NCBI GenBank assembly: GCA_002421995.1
Contig: DISP01000015.1
Coordinates: forward strand, 1 to 18,718
Reading direction: 5' to 3'
Source of the DNA: Bacteroidales bacterium UBA6207
GTDB lineage: Bacteria; Bacteroidota; Bacteroidia; Bacteroidales; F082
Length of the DNA stretch: 18,718 nt
In this document: in pieces, positions 1 to 7,860 of the stretch
How the letters are laid out: each line of letters begins with the position of its first letter
How positions within the stretch are numbered: the stretch's first letter is position 1
Notes under the pieces: generated by a model
The model's input: only the letters and a program-made list of their open reading frames with translations
What the model was told of the DNA's origin: nothing
The model's database searches: none
Program-made: the position numbers and the translations under genes

Positions 1-250
1 GTCTTTATTTCCGATGGCTTCGTTATGTACGTCATTCATGTCAGTCATTTACATTAGTAAAACCTGACACTCATTCTGTACATGCCTCGCCCTCAAAACT
101 TAAAGCTCAAGCACCAGACATTATGGACAGACACTAATTAACAAAGAAAAACTTCTTCCTTTGGAATCAGGCTGCGAAATTAGCAAAAAGGGGCAAACGA
201 AAAGTAGCAAAACCATTAAGCATGTCAAATCAGAACCGATGCGCTGCAAA

Positions 251-1762
251 TCAGTCGGTCTTCGTTGTCAGCGTTTTCCATGCTTTGTATTCGGGCCAGT
301 TCCATTCGAGCAATGTTTTTTTCTCCCAGCGTTGAACGAAATCGGCTTTTCGTTCCTGAATAAAATCATAGTATTCTCCTGGCCGGATGTCGTGTCTTTC
401 TGCCGCAAAGCTCTGCTGTGCCTGTTTTATCTGCTCCAGCTCTGCAAGTGGTTTATCGAGAATGGGCAAGGTTTTGTCGGATAGATCAGCCAAAAAAGCG
501 AAATGCACAAAAGATTTTCCGGCATGTCCGAAGTTGTAGCGAGCAATTGTTGTATCCCAGTCAACAAAAGATGAAAGGCTTAGCACAACCAGCATTGCAT
601 TGAAGTTTACCCTGAACAAATAAGCAGAGGTCTTTCGTTTCGACACTTTCCGATAAACAGTGTAAAGTCCGTACAAAGTGAGGATGAGAAATATAAGCAC
701 GCCTATGCGCTTGTAGGCCAGGGCATAATAGCTGATGTACCAGTAATTTCGGATGGCAACCGAGATGGCCAGCAAAGCATTTTGTGCCAGCCACGCATAG
801 CTGAGTTGCTTGAGAAGCTTGTTTTTTTTGTAAAAGTTGAGGTTTCCCCTGAAGAAATACAGTACAATACCTATCGAGATAAGGATCGAAAAGATCAGCA
901 GATAGGTGCCTTCGTGCACGAATTGTTTGAGGTATTGCCCTTCCCATTCAAAACCTAACCACACGAGCTTGATATCGCTGATGTTCATCACCAGAAGAAG
1001 CGCGTTGAGGGCGGCGAGCATGATGAGGGCAGCCTTGTGTTCACTTTTGAGTGAATTGGTTTTGAAGCCAAGAATACCTTGCCTGCGTTTTCGGGTAGCG
1101 TCTTCAAGCTGCAGGGCATCGGTTTCGGTGATGGACGGGTTGAAATGCCTGAACAGAAGGAAGTTACTGAATATGAAGCTCCAAAATACGGTTGCGAAAA
1201 GTGGTGTATCGAGGTATTTGATAAAAAGCTCGATCTTTTCGGCAATAAACCTGCCGATGTTGCCGGTCCACTGCTCAAACAAGGGATTGGAGTTGCGGTA
1301 GATGTTGAAAAAAATCAGTACAGCAATCAGCGGAACGATGATGATGCCTGCTTTGCGGAGATAATAGCCAAGGCTTTTACCATTGAGGCGCACCACCAGG
1401 ACCTTCTTCAGAAATGCCCATTGCGCATGGAAAAAATTCACGATAGCCTGCAACAAAGCTGCAATAAGCGAGTTGAAACGCGGCCATACCCAATAGCCGG
1501 TCAGGATGAAAAACAGCACGAAGTGCATCACATAACCGAATGTGCTGCTTACGAAAACCGTGGCAATTCCGGTGGCAACGAAACCTGCAAAAAGCAGGCG
1601 CTGCATCGTGCTGTGAAAAGGCAATTGTTTTGTAAAAGCCAGCCAGGCTATCAGGAATGCTTCGAAAACAAGGAGGTTGAGCCCCATGGTTTTCATATAA
1701 AACAACAAACTCATCAACACGGTGCTGACGAGGATAGGTAAAAGGCCGTATTTATTTTTCAT
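251..1762 (-). CDS. DUF4173-family multi-pass inner-membrane protein
   Basis: This protein of about 503 residues is dominated by hydrophobic segments across its first 400 residues and should be an integral membrane protein of the cytoplasmic membrane. Its overall form resembles the DUF4153/DUF4173 families: an N-terminal cluster of short helices, long helices in the middle, and a soluble C-terminal tail with 'FLADLSDKTLPILD' and a Trp/Tyr-rich end (WNWPEYKAW). No enzymatic motif is visible and the families have no firmly established function, so none is assigned. I chose the ATG at 1762 because the longer frame from 1780 would need a TTG start and adds only six residues. The gene stands alone downstream of the restriction-modification pair, behind a 305-bp gap with its own candidate promoter. 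I am confident that it is a membrane protein and moderately confident of the family. Confidence 0.8.
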   Translation of the reverse strand: MKNKYGLLPILVSTVLMSLLFYMKTMGLNLLVFEAFLIAWLAFTKQLPFHSTMQRLLFAGFVATGIATVFVSSTFGYVMHFVLFFILTGYWVWPRFNSLIAALLQAIVNFFHAQWAFLKKVLVVRLNGKSLGYYLRKAGIIIVPLIAVLIFFNIYRNSNPLFEQWTGNIGRFIAEKIELFIKYLDTPLFATVFWSFIFSNFLLFRHFNPSITETDALQLEDATRKRRQGILGFKTNSLKSEHKAALIMLAALNALLLVMNISDIKLVWLGFEWEGQYLKQFVHEGTYLLIFSILISIGIVLYFFRGNLNFYKKNKLLKQLSYAWLAQNALLAISVAIRNYWYISYYALAYKRIGVLIFLILTLYGLYTVYRKVSKRKTSAYLFRVNFNAMLVVLSLSSFVDWDTTIARYNFGHAGKSFVHFAFLADLSDKTLPILDKPLAELEQIKQAQQSFAAERHDIRPGEYYDFIQERKADFVQRWEKKTLLEWNWPEYKAWKTLTTKTD

Positions 1763-1880
1763 GACGCAATGATTTGACAACGAAACAATAACGGCAAATA
1801 AATCAGGAAATTATGTGGGTTGTATTCTTTTCGGCAGCGTAGGAGGCTTGCTGTTGTGGTTTGTTTCCGTTTTGGAAATG

Positions 1881-1898
1881 ATTGAAAGTCCTTTCAAT
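1881..1898. repeat. Perfect dyad ATTGAAAG-TC-CTTTCAAT
   Basis: Two 8-base arms match perfectly around a 2-base centre. The dyad lies just downstream (minus strand) of the candidate -7 element at 1906-1913, about where transcription of the DUF4173 gene would begin. It is too tight-centred to be a strong RNA hairpin without melting inner pairs, and no T-run follows it, so a protein-binding operator is more plausible than a terminator. The role is inferred. Confidence 0.5.
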
Positions 1899-1905
1899 AA
1901 GCTTG

Positions 1906-1913
1906 CAAATGTA
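1906..1913 (-). promoter_or_regulatory. Candidate Bacteroidota -7 element TACATTTG
   Basis: Read on the minus strand, this octamer fits the TAnnTTTG consensus. It lies 144 bases upstream of the DUF4173 start at 1762, which would give a long leader. I see no clear TTG at the -33 position, so this is only a candidate. Confidence 0.35.
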
Positions 1914-1976
1914 AAGCTCACTTATAAAAACGACTCGTATATTTGTGTTTTTATGTTGGGTTGCAGACGGTAAATA

Positions 1977-1993
1977 TTTGTTTCAGAAACAAA
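1977..1993. repeat. Perfect dyad TTTGTTTC-A-GAAACAAA
   Basis: Two 8-base arms match perfectly around one central base. The dyad lies 75 bases past the stop codon of the methyltransferase gene. As RNA it would form an AU-rich stem of about six pairs with no U-tract, so it is a poor intrinsic terminator. It may be an operator or chance structure in AT-rich DNA. Confidence 0.4.
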
Positions 1994-2067
1994 GCCATCT
2001 TAGAAAAATAAGAATTGTTATCAACACGGGTTTCTTCAAAGGAATGTCTTTCAAAAAACACCCCTGT

Positions 2068-3630
2068 CTATTTTTTAGATGTTGCTTTTCTTTTCGAAAT
2101 CTCATATTTTGATGCTGGCTCACGAAATAATTCTAATTGCCCATCGGCATTTTTAAAAGGTCGTTTGAGTTGAAATTGCAAAACAATATGCTCTGGAATT
2201 GGGAGCTTAACAAGACTTCCCGGCTCAACTTTTATTGCTCCTGAACCATAGCTTTTACCAACAAGAATTAAATTCTCTAATGTATCTGGATGATTTAATG
2301 CTTTCCATAGATTGTCAATGTATTCATGGTCATCATAAATTGGGTAAACACAAAGAAAACCAGTCAATGGCAATGCAGCAGCATCATTTTTTATAAATCT
2401 TATGTTTCTTCTGCCGAGATAAGCAAACAGCAAGGGTGGTACTTTTCTTTGTTCCATTTTATACCAGGGTTTCCTTTGTTGGATGAGTGATCGTTCTGGA
2501 AGTCCCATTTCTTCTCCTGTTTTCAGATAGTCTGTTATGGACTGAGGGTAACTATCTTGTCCGTTTATAGAAAGTAAGAATGTTGGGCGGCTTTCTTTGT
2601 CCAATTCTTCGATATCATCAATGGTTAAGCTGCTTTTAGCAGCGTCTTTCGTCCTGCCAACGGCTCTCTTTAGAAACTCACTTGGTATATTCAAATCTTT
2701 GACTTGCTGAGCTGTCAAGAAGAAAAATTCATTTGAGCCTGTGGCTATTCCTCTCATAACTTTTGCAAAATCACTCAAATGGTATTTGAAGCCATTATGA
2801 TTTTGTACAGGTCGTGACAGACCTGTTGCAAGTCCTTCCTTTAGTTGCCGCGTGTTTACTTCTAAACTATCAAAGTCATTTAATTCGAAATTTGAGGATA
2901 CAAATTGCAATAAATCGTCAGTGTATGCTTTTTTAACTTTAATCCAATGTAATACTTTTTGTGGCTCCGAATTCTTTATCATTAAGATAATTGCGTTGGT
3001 ATCAACGTTTGGAAAAGGTGTTGCACTTTCATCAAATGTAACTACACACTCAATGCAAAATTTTTCTGAAATCCAATTCCAAAGATTCTTGGCAAATTTA
3101 CCCTCACAAGTGTCTGATGGCACAATGAAAGCGAGTTTTCCACCCTGAGCTAGGAGATTTAATGCCTGAATAAGAAAGTAAACATGATATCCTGCTCTTC
3201 CATCTATTGAATGGCCTGTTATAGATAAAGCTATTTTTTTTAGAAGCATTTTCGTTTGCTCATCAATTCTGTGGTGCCTTATGTAAGGTGGGTTTGCTAC
3301 AATTGCTCTGAATTTTCTGTTTGGTGGATTTTTAATAAAGTCTCTGTTCTCAACAAAGCACTTTTCTTTGTTATAAATCTTATCGGCCAATACTTCCGGG
3401 TCTATATCAATCCCAAAAAAAGCAATATTTTCTTTGTTGAGTGTTAATAACCCTTCAAAGAATGCTCCTCTGCCTGTTGCAGGATCAAAAACCAAATCGG
3501 TGTTTTCTGTTACATATGAAACCATTGCTTGTGCTACCCAGCCCGGTGTCCAAAACTGACCTTTGTCTCGAAGAATTTCTCTTTCATTCCAATCAGTTGG
3601 AAGTTTCTGATGTGACTTAAATTTTACCAT
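2068..3630 (-). CDS. Type II adenine-N6 DNA methyltransferase (gamma class)
   Basis: This 520-residue protein should transfer a methyl group from S-adenosylmethionine to adenine N6 at the recognition site of its partner endonuclease, protecting host DNA. Visible motifs, in the gamma order, are a motif X-like GQFWTPGWVAQAMVSYV (about 25-41), the SAM-binding motif I FDPATGRGAF (48-57), a motif II acidic stretch FFGIDID (71-77), and the catalytic NPPY (113-116). A GGKLAFIVPSD strand follows (163-173), and a long C-terminal half (about 220-500) is the likely target-recognition domain. The ATG at 3630 shares its A with the TGA stop of the upstream endonuclease gene, so translation is probably coupled. 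An upstream TTG at 3633 would add one Met and is unnecessary. Length and layout fit methyltransferases of the AccI/PaeR7I kind. Base composition is lower in G+C than in flanking genes. The class is secure; the specificity is not readable. Confidence 0.92.
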   Translation of the reverse strand: MVKFKSHQKLPTDWNEREILRDKGQFWTPGWVAQAMVSYVTENTDLVFDPATGRGAFFEGLLTLNKENIAFFGIDIDPEVLADKIYNKEKCFVENRDFIKNPPNRKFRAIVANPPYIRHHRIDEQTKMLLKKIALSITGHSIDGRAGYHVYFLIQALNLLAQGGKLAFIVPSDTCEGKFAKNLWNWISEKFCIECVVTFDESATPFPNVDTNAIILMIKNSEPQKVLHWIKVKKAYTDDLLQFVSSNFELNDFDSLEVNTRQLKEGLATGLSRPVQNHNGFKYHLSDFAKVMRGIATGSNEFFFLTAQQVKDLNIPSEFLKRAVGRTKDAAKSSLTIDDIEELDKESRPTFLLSINGQDSYPQSITDYLKTGEEMGLPERSLIQQRKPWYKMEQRKVPPLLFAYLGRRNIRFIKNDAAALPLTGFLCVYPIYDDHEYIDNLWKALNHPDTLENLILVGKSYGSGAIKVEPGSLVKLPIPEHIVLQFQLKRPFKNADGQLELFREPASKYEISKRKATSKK

Positions 3631-4565
3631 CAAAACTGCTTTAAAATGTTAATTGCTTTAATATCAATGGTTAAAGTGCCGCCTTCAAACTTTACATATG
3701 GCAAAATGTGTCCGTTCTTATCTTCTATAAATGCAGGAATTAGCTGGGGTCTTTCGCTTGCTAATCCAAGAGGATATGCATAATGGTAATAGTATTTATA
3801 GATGGCTTTTTTAGTTGTGGCACCACCGGGAGCTTGAAAAACTTGTTCGGTTGGAAGAATTAGTCCTTCTGTAACTAATCTTTGTGCTTCATTAAATGAA
3901 AGTCCGTAAGCTTTATCAAAAAAAACATGCCAAACATGAATTGGGATTTTATTTTCCTCTTGCCATTTGCTTAATGGAATGCGGTCCTCCTCCTTAATGA
4001 TTACTGTAGGAAGGACTGCGGTTTTTGCAAGACCCATTTTACCGCCAAGCCGCTTTTGGGCCTTCATTGGGGTCTTATAGTCAGGCATTTTCTCAGCAAC
4101 CCATAATGAGTTTTCGCATTCTACAGCTATGATTGCCTTTTGAACAAGTAACTGAAGTTTGTCTTCTGTTACAAAAGGAAGTTCTTCCTCCCCACCGATC
4201 TTCGATAAAAAGTTTTCAACAAAATCTTTATCAGAGTTTCTGAATACTAATAGGTCAGGGCGGTTCATATCACCAAGACCTGCTGCTTCCAAACGTTCAA
4301 AGTACAATTCAAATGCTCTTACATCATCAGTTGGAGCAGTGCCGCTTGGTCCGTATGCAATCGCATAAAACTCACCAGTTTTATTAACTGCGTCTATGAG
4401 TCGCTTTTCGCTCCATACACCCTGCGACCACCTCATCAAGAAGTCACTACCACGTAGCTTTCTTGGATTGAGCCAAAAGTCTGCCCATGATATTTCTTTA
4501 ATGCCTCTTAGTTCAAGTTCAATATCCTCTGTTGAAACTGACAAGTTTAGTTCAAATGGATGCAT
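3630..4565 (-). CDS. Type II restriction endonuclease, probably AccI-like
   Basis: This 311-residue soluble protein directly precedes, and overlaps by one base, a gamma-class adenine methyltransferase, the standard layout of a Type II restriction-modification pair. A plausible PD-(D/E)XK-fold core is visible: RPDLLVF (P103-D104), then, about 45 residues later, a strand AIIAVECENS with E149-x-E151. That would be a D...E-x-E active site like BamHI's rather than the usual E-x-K. Conserved-looking stretches follow (MPDYKTP, 160-166; IPIHVWHVFFDKAYGLS, 208-223). The general form recalls the AccI endonuclease family, which cuts GTMKAC, but I assign this from memory of the family and cannot confirm the target site. 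No controller (C) gene or Vsr nuclease is visible. It is the first gene of an AT-rich two-gene block, so it may have been acquired horizontally. Endonuclease role is likely; subfamily is tentative. Confidence 0.7.
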   Translation of the reverse strand: MHPFELNLSVSTEDIELELRGIKEISWADFWLNPRKLRGSDFLMRWSQGVWSEKRLIDAVNKTGEFYAIAYGPSGTAPTDDVRAFELYFERLEAAGLGDMNRPDLLVFRNSDKDFVENFLSKIGGEEELPFVTEDKLQLLVQKAIIAVECENSLWVAEKMPDYKTPMKAQKRLGGKMGLAKTAVLPTVIIKEEDRIPLSKWQEENKIPIHVWHVFFDKAYGLSFNEAQRLVTEGLILPTEQVFQAPGGATTKKAIYKYYYHYAYPLGLASERPQLIPAFIEDKNGHILPYVKFEGGTLTIDIKAINILKQF

Positions 4566-4582
4566 CTCTTTTCAATTTTTTT

Positions 4583-4590
4583 CAAAAATA
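4583..4590 (-). promoter_or_regulatory. Candidate -7 element TATTTTTG for the restriction-modification pair
   Basis: On the minus strand this fits TAnnTTTG and lies 17 bases upstream of the endonuclease ATG (4565), giving a short leader. The surroundings are very AT-rich, so a chance match is possible, and no TTG is seen at the right upstream spacing. A second, more distant match (TAAGTTTG, 4799-4806) is an alternative. Confidence 0.35.
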
Positions 4591-4878
4591 CTCATTTTTT
4601 GCCTGAATCATGGTTAAAAGTCCGTTTTACTAACTTTGCTCTTGCCTGATTTATTAGAGAGCCAACGATTAATCTCAAATACAAAACGCTTCTATTAACT
4701 TCGATTTATACTTATAATTCACAGTTAGTAATGGAAATTAATAGGCTCATTCGCCTTTTTGGCTTATGTTAACTATTGAAATGTCCATTGCTTATTTTCA
4801 AACTTATAGAGCAATTAAACTGCTTGCGGTTCTCTTATCAGCCCAAATCTGAATCTTACCTGTCTGGCATTCCGGGGC
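4591..4878. other. AT-rich gene-free spacer
   Basis: This is the stretch between the endonuclease promoter region and the terminator of the preceding operon. I see no gene on either strand that has a recognisable product. There is a minus-strand TAnnTTTG match at 4799-4806 and a plus-strand one at 4631-4638, neither with a clear -33 element. It may be the left-behind edge of the acquired restriction-modification block. Confidence 0.4.
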
Positions 4879-4908
4879 AAAAAAAAGAAAACGGGAGTTT
4901 CCCCCCGT
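4879..4908 (-). terminator. Rho-independent terminator after the outer-membrane operon
   Basis: Read on the minus strand, a 5-pair GC-rich stem (ACGGG/CCCGT, extendable by a G-U pair) is followed directly by a T-rich tract (TTTTCTTTTTTTT). It begins about 49 bases past the stop codon at 4957. The geometry is that of an intrinsic terminator and marks the end of the cluster that starts at 14556 or 12562. Confidence 0.8.
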
Positions 4909-4956
4909 CTTCACTAACCAAATCACAAAAAATAAAAAACCAATCTATTCATTTTC

Positions 4957-7860
4957 TCAAGGTGGTGGCATTGAGCCCGGAGGCGGCATATTGCCCGGCG
5001 GAGGTGGCAGGTTTTTGGGCATTTCCCTAACATCGGCTTCGCCACCGTTTTTAAAGTATTTCAAATTCCAGGTCAAAGTGACCATGGCATATTGCTTCAA
5101 TACGTTTGACTGCACATCTTCGGTATAGGTTTCGGCAACCGTCCGGCTGATGCCTAAGTTTTGGTTCAGGATGTCGAAGGCAGAGATTTTGGCTTCGAGC
5201 GATTTGTTTTTCAAGAACTTATAGCCCAAATAGGCATTCCAGAGCACATAGTTTTCGCTGCTGCTTTGGCTCAGTCCTGTATAGTTGATCTGGCTGGCAT
5301 CGGTGCTAAAAACCATGCGCTCGAGGAAGTTCCATGTGAGGTTGAAGGTGATGCGGTGGTTGTAGTAGTCGGTAGCCGGACGGCTGGGAAGGCTGTTGCG
5401 CACCTGGTTGAAGCTTCCGTTGTAGGCTAGCGAAAAGTCGAGGTTTTTGCTGATGTTGCTGCTCAGGTAAAAACCGCCGTTATAAACGTGGTTGTGCGAG
5501 CGGTTGAATGCATCGTTGAGCAGCGACGGGCTGTTGATATAGGTGTATCCCGCGTTCAGGTTCATATTGCTTTTGATGGCTGTGAGCGGAAAGCTGTAAA
5601 CCAGAAAACTGCGTGCAGTGAAATAGCTGTCGAGGTTCACCGGAACGATCAGCTGACTGCCCTTGCTCACGGCATAGCCGTTGATAAGCGTGTCGGAACG
5701 CAGCAGTGTTGTGGCATTGCCAATGTAGTCTTTGGTGAGTTTTGCATTGACAAAAAGATAAAGGTGCTTGGCCTGACGTGGCGTTCCCTTGCCCGTGCGC
5801 AGATTCCACTCATGGTCGTAAGCCGGATTCAGTGCGATATTTCCTGTTTTGACTATCTGCGGATTGGAAAGATCGGGCACAGGCTGCAGCTGCGAGATGG
5901 TGGGGTTGTTGGCCGATGTACGGTAAAAGAAGTTCAGGTGACCGGCATCTTTTGACCGGAAGGTGATGGAGGCCGATGGCAAAATGTTGTTGTACGACCG
6001 GCTGATATCGCTGATGGCCGGAAATGTTTGTTTCCCGGTTATGCTTTGCTGTTGAAACTCGGCACCGGCGGCAAAATTCCAGTTGTTGAGTCTGTAGCGG
6101 TAATTGAGTCCGCTGCGGTGACTGCTGTTGTTGTTCGTATAGTCGTTTGAAAGGAGTGTGTCGGTGGTCATGGCCGTTGGATCAAGCAACAGGTCGTAGG
6201 AGGTTTTTTTTGCATCTTCGGTGGAATAGCCTGGTTTGTAGCTTATTGCGAGTTGTCCGTTTTTCCCGATGGGTTCGGTGTATGTCAGGTTACCGGATAG
6301 TCTCGTCCCGTTGCTTGTGCTGTTGTATGTTTGATCCAACAGGAGCGTGTCGGCATATACATCACTCAACCCGGTGTTTTGGATGGTTCCGTCATTGTCG
6401 CGTTTGTCGAGTCGGCCGGTGAAGCTGACTGAGACGGTGCGTCCTTCTTTCTTGAACTTATGCAGAAAGGTGAGGTCGTTCACAAATTGCAAACCAACGT
6501 TGTCAATGTCAGTTTCGTAGCGGGTGTTTTTGTTGATGTTTGCCATATCGCTGCTGCTCAGGGTCTTCACTGTCGAAACGGCATGGTTGTCCTGAATGGT
6601 AAGACGCGGCACCCAGATGAGGCTGTTCATGGAGTCGATGCTGTATTCGAGCCTGAAATTGAAGCGGTGGTTGATGTTGTCGGTGTTGGTGCGGCTGTCT
6701 TCGGTATAGCTTAGGTTGTTGGATGTGAAGTAGTTTCGTATGGCATTCGATACTGTTTCGGTGGATGTTTTGTTGAAGAAATAGTTGCCGCTTACCTGTA
6801 CCTTTTCCGACCATTTATCAATGTAGTTGATGCCAAAGGCATTTGTTTGTGCGATGCCGTTTTGCTGTCCGCTGAATAGGGATGACCCTCCGCTGCCACC
6901 TCTGCCACCGGGTCCGCCGCCGCTGCCTCTTGAGCCTCCGCTGTTGCTCATCACACTCATGATGTCGGAAACAGAGAAGTTTTGCTGGTTCACATTGTTG
7001 CTCATCCCAATGAGCGACACACGGCTGCTGCCTTTGAAGCGGTTGAGGGTGAGTCCGGCATTGTATTTTTCATCGGGCCCTATTCCGGCATAGATTTTTC
7101 CGAATGTGCCCTCACGTTTATCCGAACGGGTTACGATGTTCAGTGTTTTTTCTTCGTTGTTGTCTCTGAATCCGGTAAACAACGACTGGTCGCTGGCCTT
7201 GTCAAACACCTGAATCTTGTCAACCATTTCGGCAGGCAGGTTTTTGAGGGTCACAGCCGGATCGTCTCCAAAAAACTGTTTTCCGTCAACCAGCACTTTT
7301 TTCACCTCTTCGCCATGAACTTTCACTGTAGTCCCGTCAACGGTTACACCGGGCATTTTTTTCACCAGATCTTCTGTGGTGGCATCCTGATGTGTTTGAA
7401 AGGCAGCTGCATTGAATTGTACAGTGTCTCCTTTTTGCTCCACACGCTCCACAACCTCGGACACTTCCACTTCTTTCAGACCAACAGCACTTTGTTTGAG
7501 CACTATCACAGGCAGGTTCAAATCGTTTTTATCCACTTTAATGGTTTGTGTGTGGGTGGCATAACCAACAAAGCTTACCGACAGCTCATAGGTGGCTGCG
7601 CGAAGCTTGTTCACAGTGAACCAGCCGTTTACATCGGTGGTGGTGCCACGGGTTTTGGTGTTGTCGTTGCTGCGCACGAGCTGCACATTGGCATTTGGAA
7701 TGGGTTTACGCTCATCGGCATCTATCACCCTGCCTTGTACTGCCTGCCCCTGTGCCTGTGCGCCAAGCATGAATGCCATGGCAGCCATCAGCAGCCAAAG
7801 CCGGAGATGTACAGCTTTTTTTGACACTGAGAAAGTATTGCCTTGCTGTTTAATTGTCAT
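4957..7860 (-). CDS. Outer-membrane beta-barrel protein with carboxypeptidase-regulatory-like domain (TonB-receptor-like)
   Basis: This 967-residue protein has a signal peptide (hydrophobic 21-33, cleavage near AQA at 37), a carboxypeptidase-regulatory-like beta domain (about 40-122, with AVQGRVIDADERKPIPNANV), a TonB-receptor plug-like region (about 130-245, with VKKMPGVTVDG and KKVLVDGKQFFGDDP), and a long beta-barrel to about residue 935. The style matches the Bacteroidota 'outer membrane protein beta-barrel family' (Pfam OMP_b-brl_3). It probably acts as a gated outer-membrane channel or receptor; no ligand can be read. Two oddities are visible. A Gly/Ser/Arg-rich insert lies at 307-327, and a Pro/Met-rich tail (950-967) follows the last barrel strand, which normally ends such proteins. 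Its ATG overlaps the upstream gene by 11 bases, implying coupled translation. It is the last gene of the operon, before the terminator at 4879-4908. Confidence 0.88.
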   Translation of the reverse strand: MTIKQQGNTFSVSKKAVHLRLWLLMAAMAFMLGAQAQGQAVQGRVIDADERKPIPNANVQLVRSNDNTKTRGTTTDVNGWFTVNKLRAATYELSVSFVGYATHTQTIKVDKNDLNLPVIVLKQSAVGLKEVEVSEVVERVEQKGDTVQFNAAAFQTHQDATTEDLVKKMPGVTVDGTTVKVHGEEVKKVLVDGKQFFGDDPAVTLKNLPAEMVDKIQVFDKASDQSLFTGFRDNNEEKTLNIVTRSDKREGTFGKIYAGIGPDEKYNAGLTLNRFKGSSRVSLIGMSNNVNQQNFSVSDIMSVMSNSGGSRGSGGGPGGRGGSGGSSLFSGQQNGIAQTNAFGINYIDKWSEKVQVSGNYFFNKTSTETVSNAIRNYFTSNNLSYTEDSRTNTDNINHRFNFRLEYSIDSMNSLIWVPRLTIQDNHAVSTVKTLSSSDMANINKNTRYETDIDNVGLQFVNDLTFLHKFKKEGRTVSVSFTGRLDKRDNDGTIQNTGLSDVYADTLLLDQTYNSTSNGTRLSGNLTYTEPIGKNGQLAISYKPGYSTEDAKKTSYDLLLDPTAMTTDTLLSNDYTNNNSSHRSGLNYRYRLNNWNFAAGAEFQQQSITGKQTFPAISDISRSYNNILPSASITFRSKDAGHLNFFYRTSANNPTISQLQPVPDLSNPQIVKTGNIALNPAYDHEWNLRTGKGTPRQAKHLYLFVNAKLTKDYIGNATTLLRSDTLINGYAVSKGSQLIVPVNLDSYFTARSFLVYSFPLTAIKSNMNLNAGYTYINSPSLLNDAFNRSHNHVYNGGFYLSSNISKNLDFSLAYNGSFNQVRNSLPSRPATDYYNHRITFNLTWNFLERMVFSTDASQINYTGLSQSSSENYVLWNAYLGYKFLKNKSLEAKISAFDILNQNLGISRTVAETYTEDVQSNVLKQYAMVTLTWNLKYFKNGGEADVREMPKNLPPPPGNMPPPGSMPPP

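Larger units (their letters stand above)
1763..2067. other. Intergenic region with two dyads and a candidate promoter
   Basis: These 305 bases lie between the end of the methyltransferase gene and the start of the DUF4173 gene. I see no convincing gene here. The region holds two perfect inverted repeats (1881-1898 and 1977-1993) and one TAnnTTTG-like element on the minus strand (1906-1913), each listed separately. Confidence 0.6.

Noticed and set aside
1079..1741. A plus-strand open frame of 220 codons opposite the DUF4173 gene
   Set aside because: It is antisense shadow; its translation lacks any coherent domain, while the minus-strand frame is a clear membrane protein.
4631..4638. Plus-strand TAACTTTG match to the -7 consensus
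   Set aside because: There is no TTG at the -33 distance and no plus-strand gene downstream.
4776..5030. A plus-strand open frame crossing the gap and the end of the second barrel gene
   Set aside because: It spans the terminator and runs into a real gene on the other strand, with no family signal.
6982..7824. A plus-strand open frame of 280 codons opposite the second barrel gene
   Set aside because: It is antisense to the plug and regulatory-domain coding region and shows no domain or promoter element.
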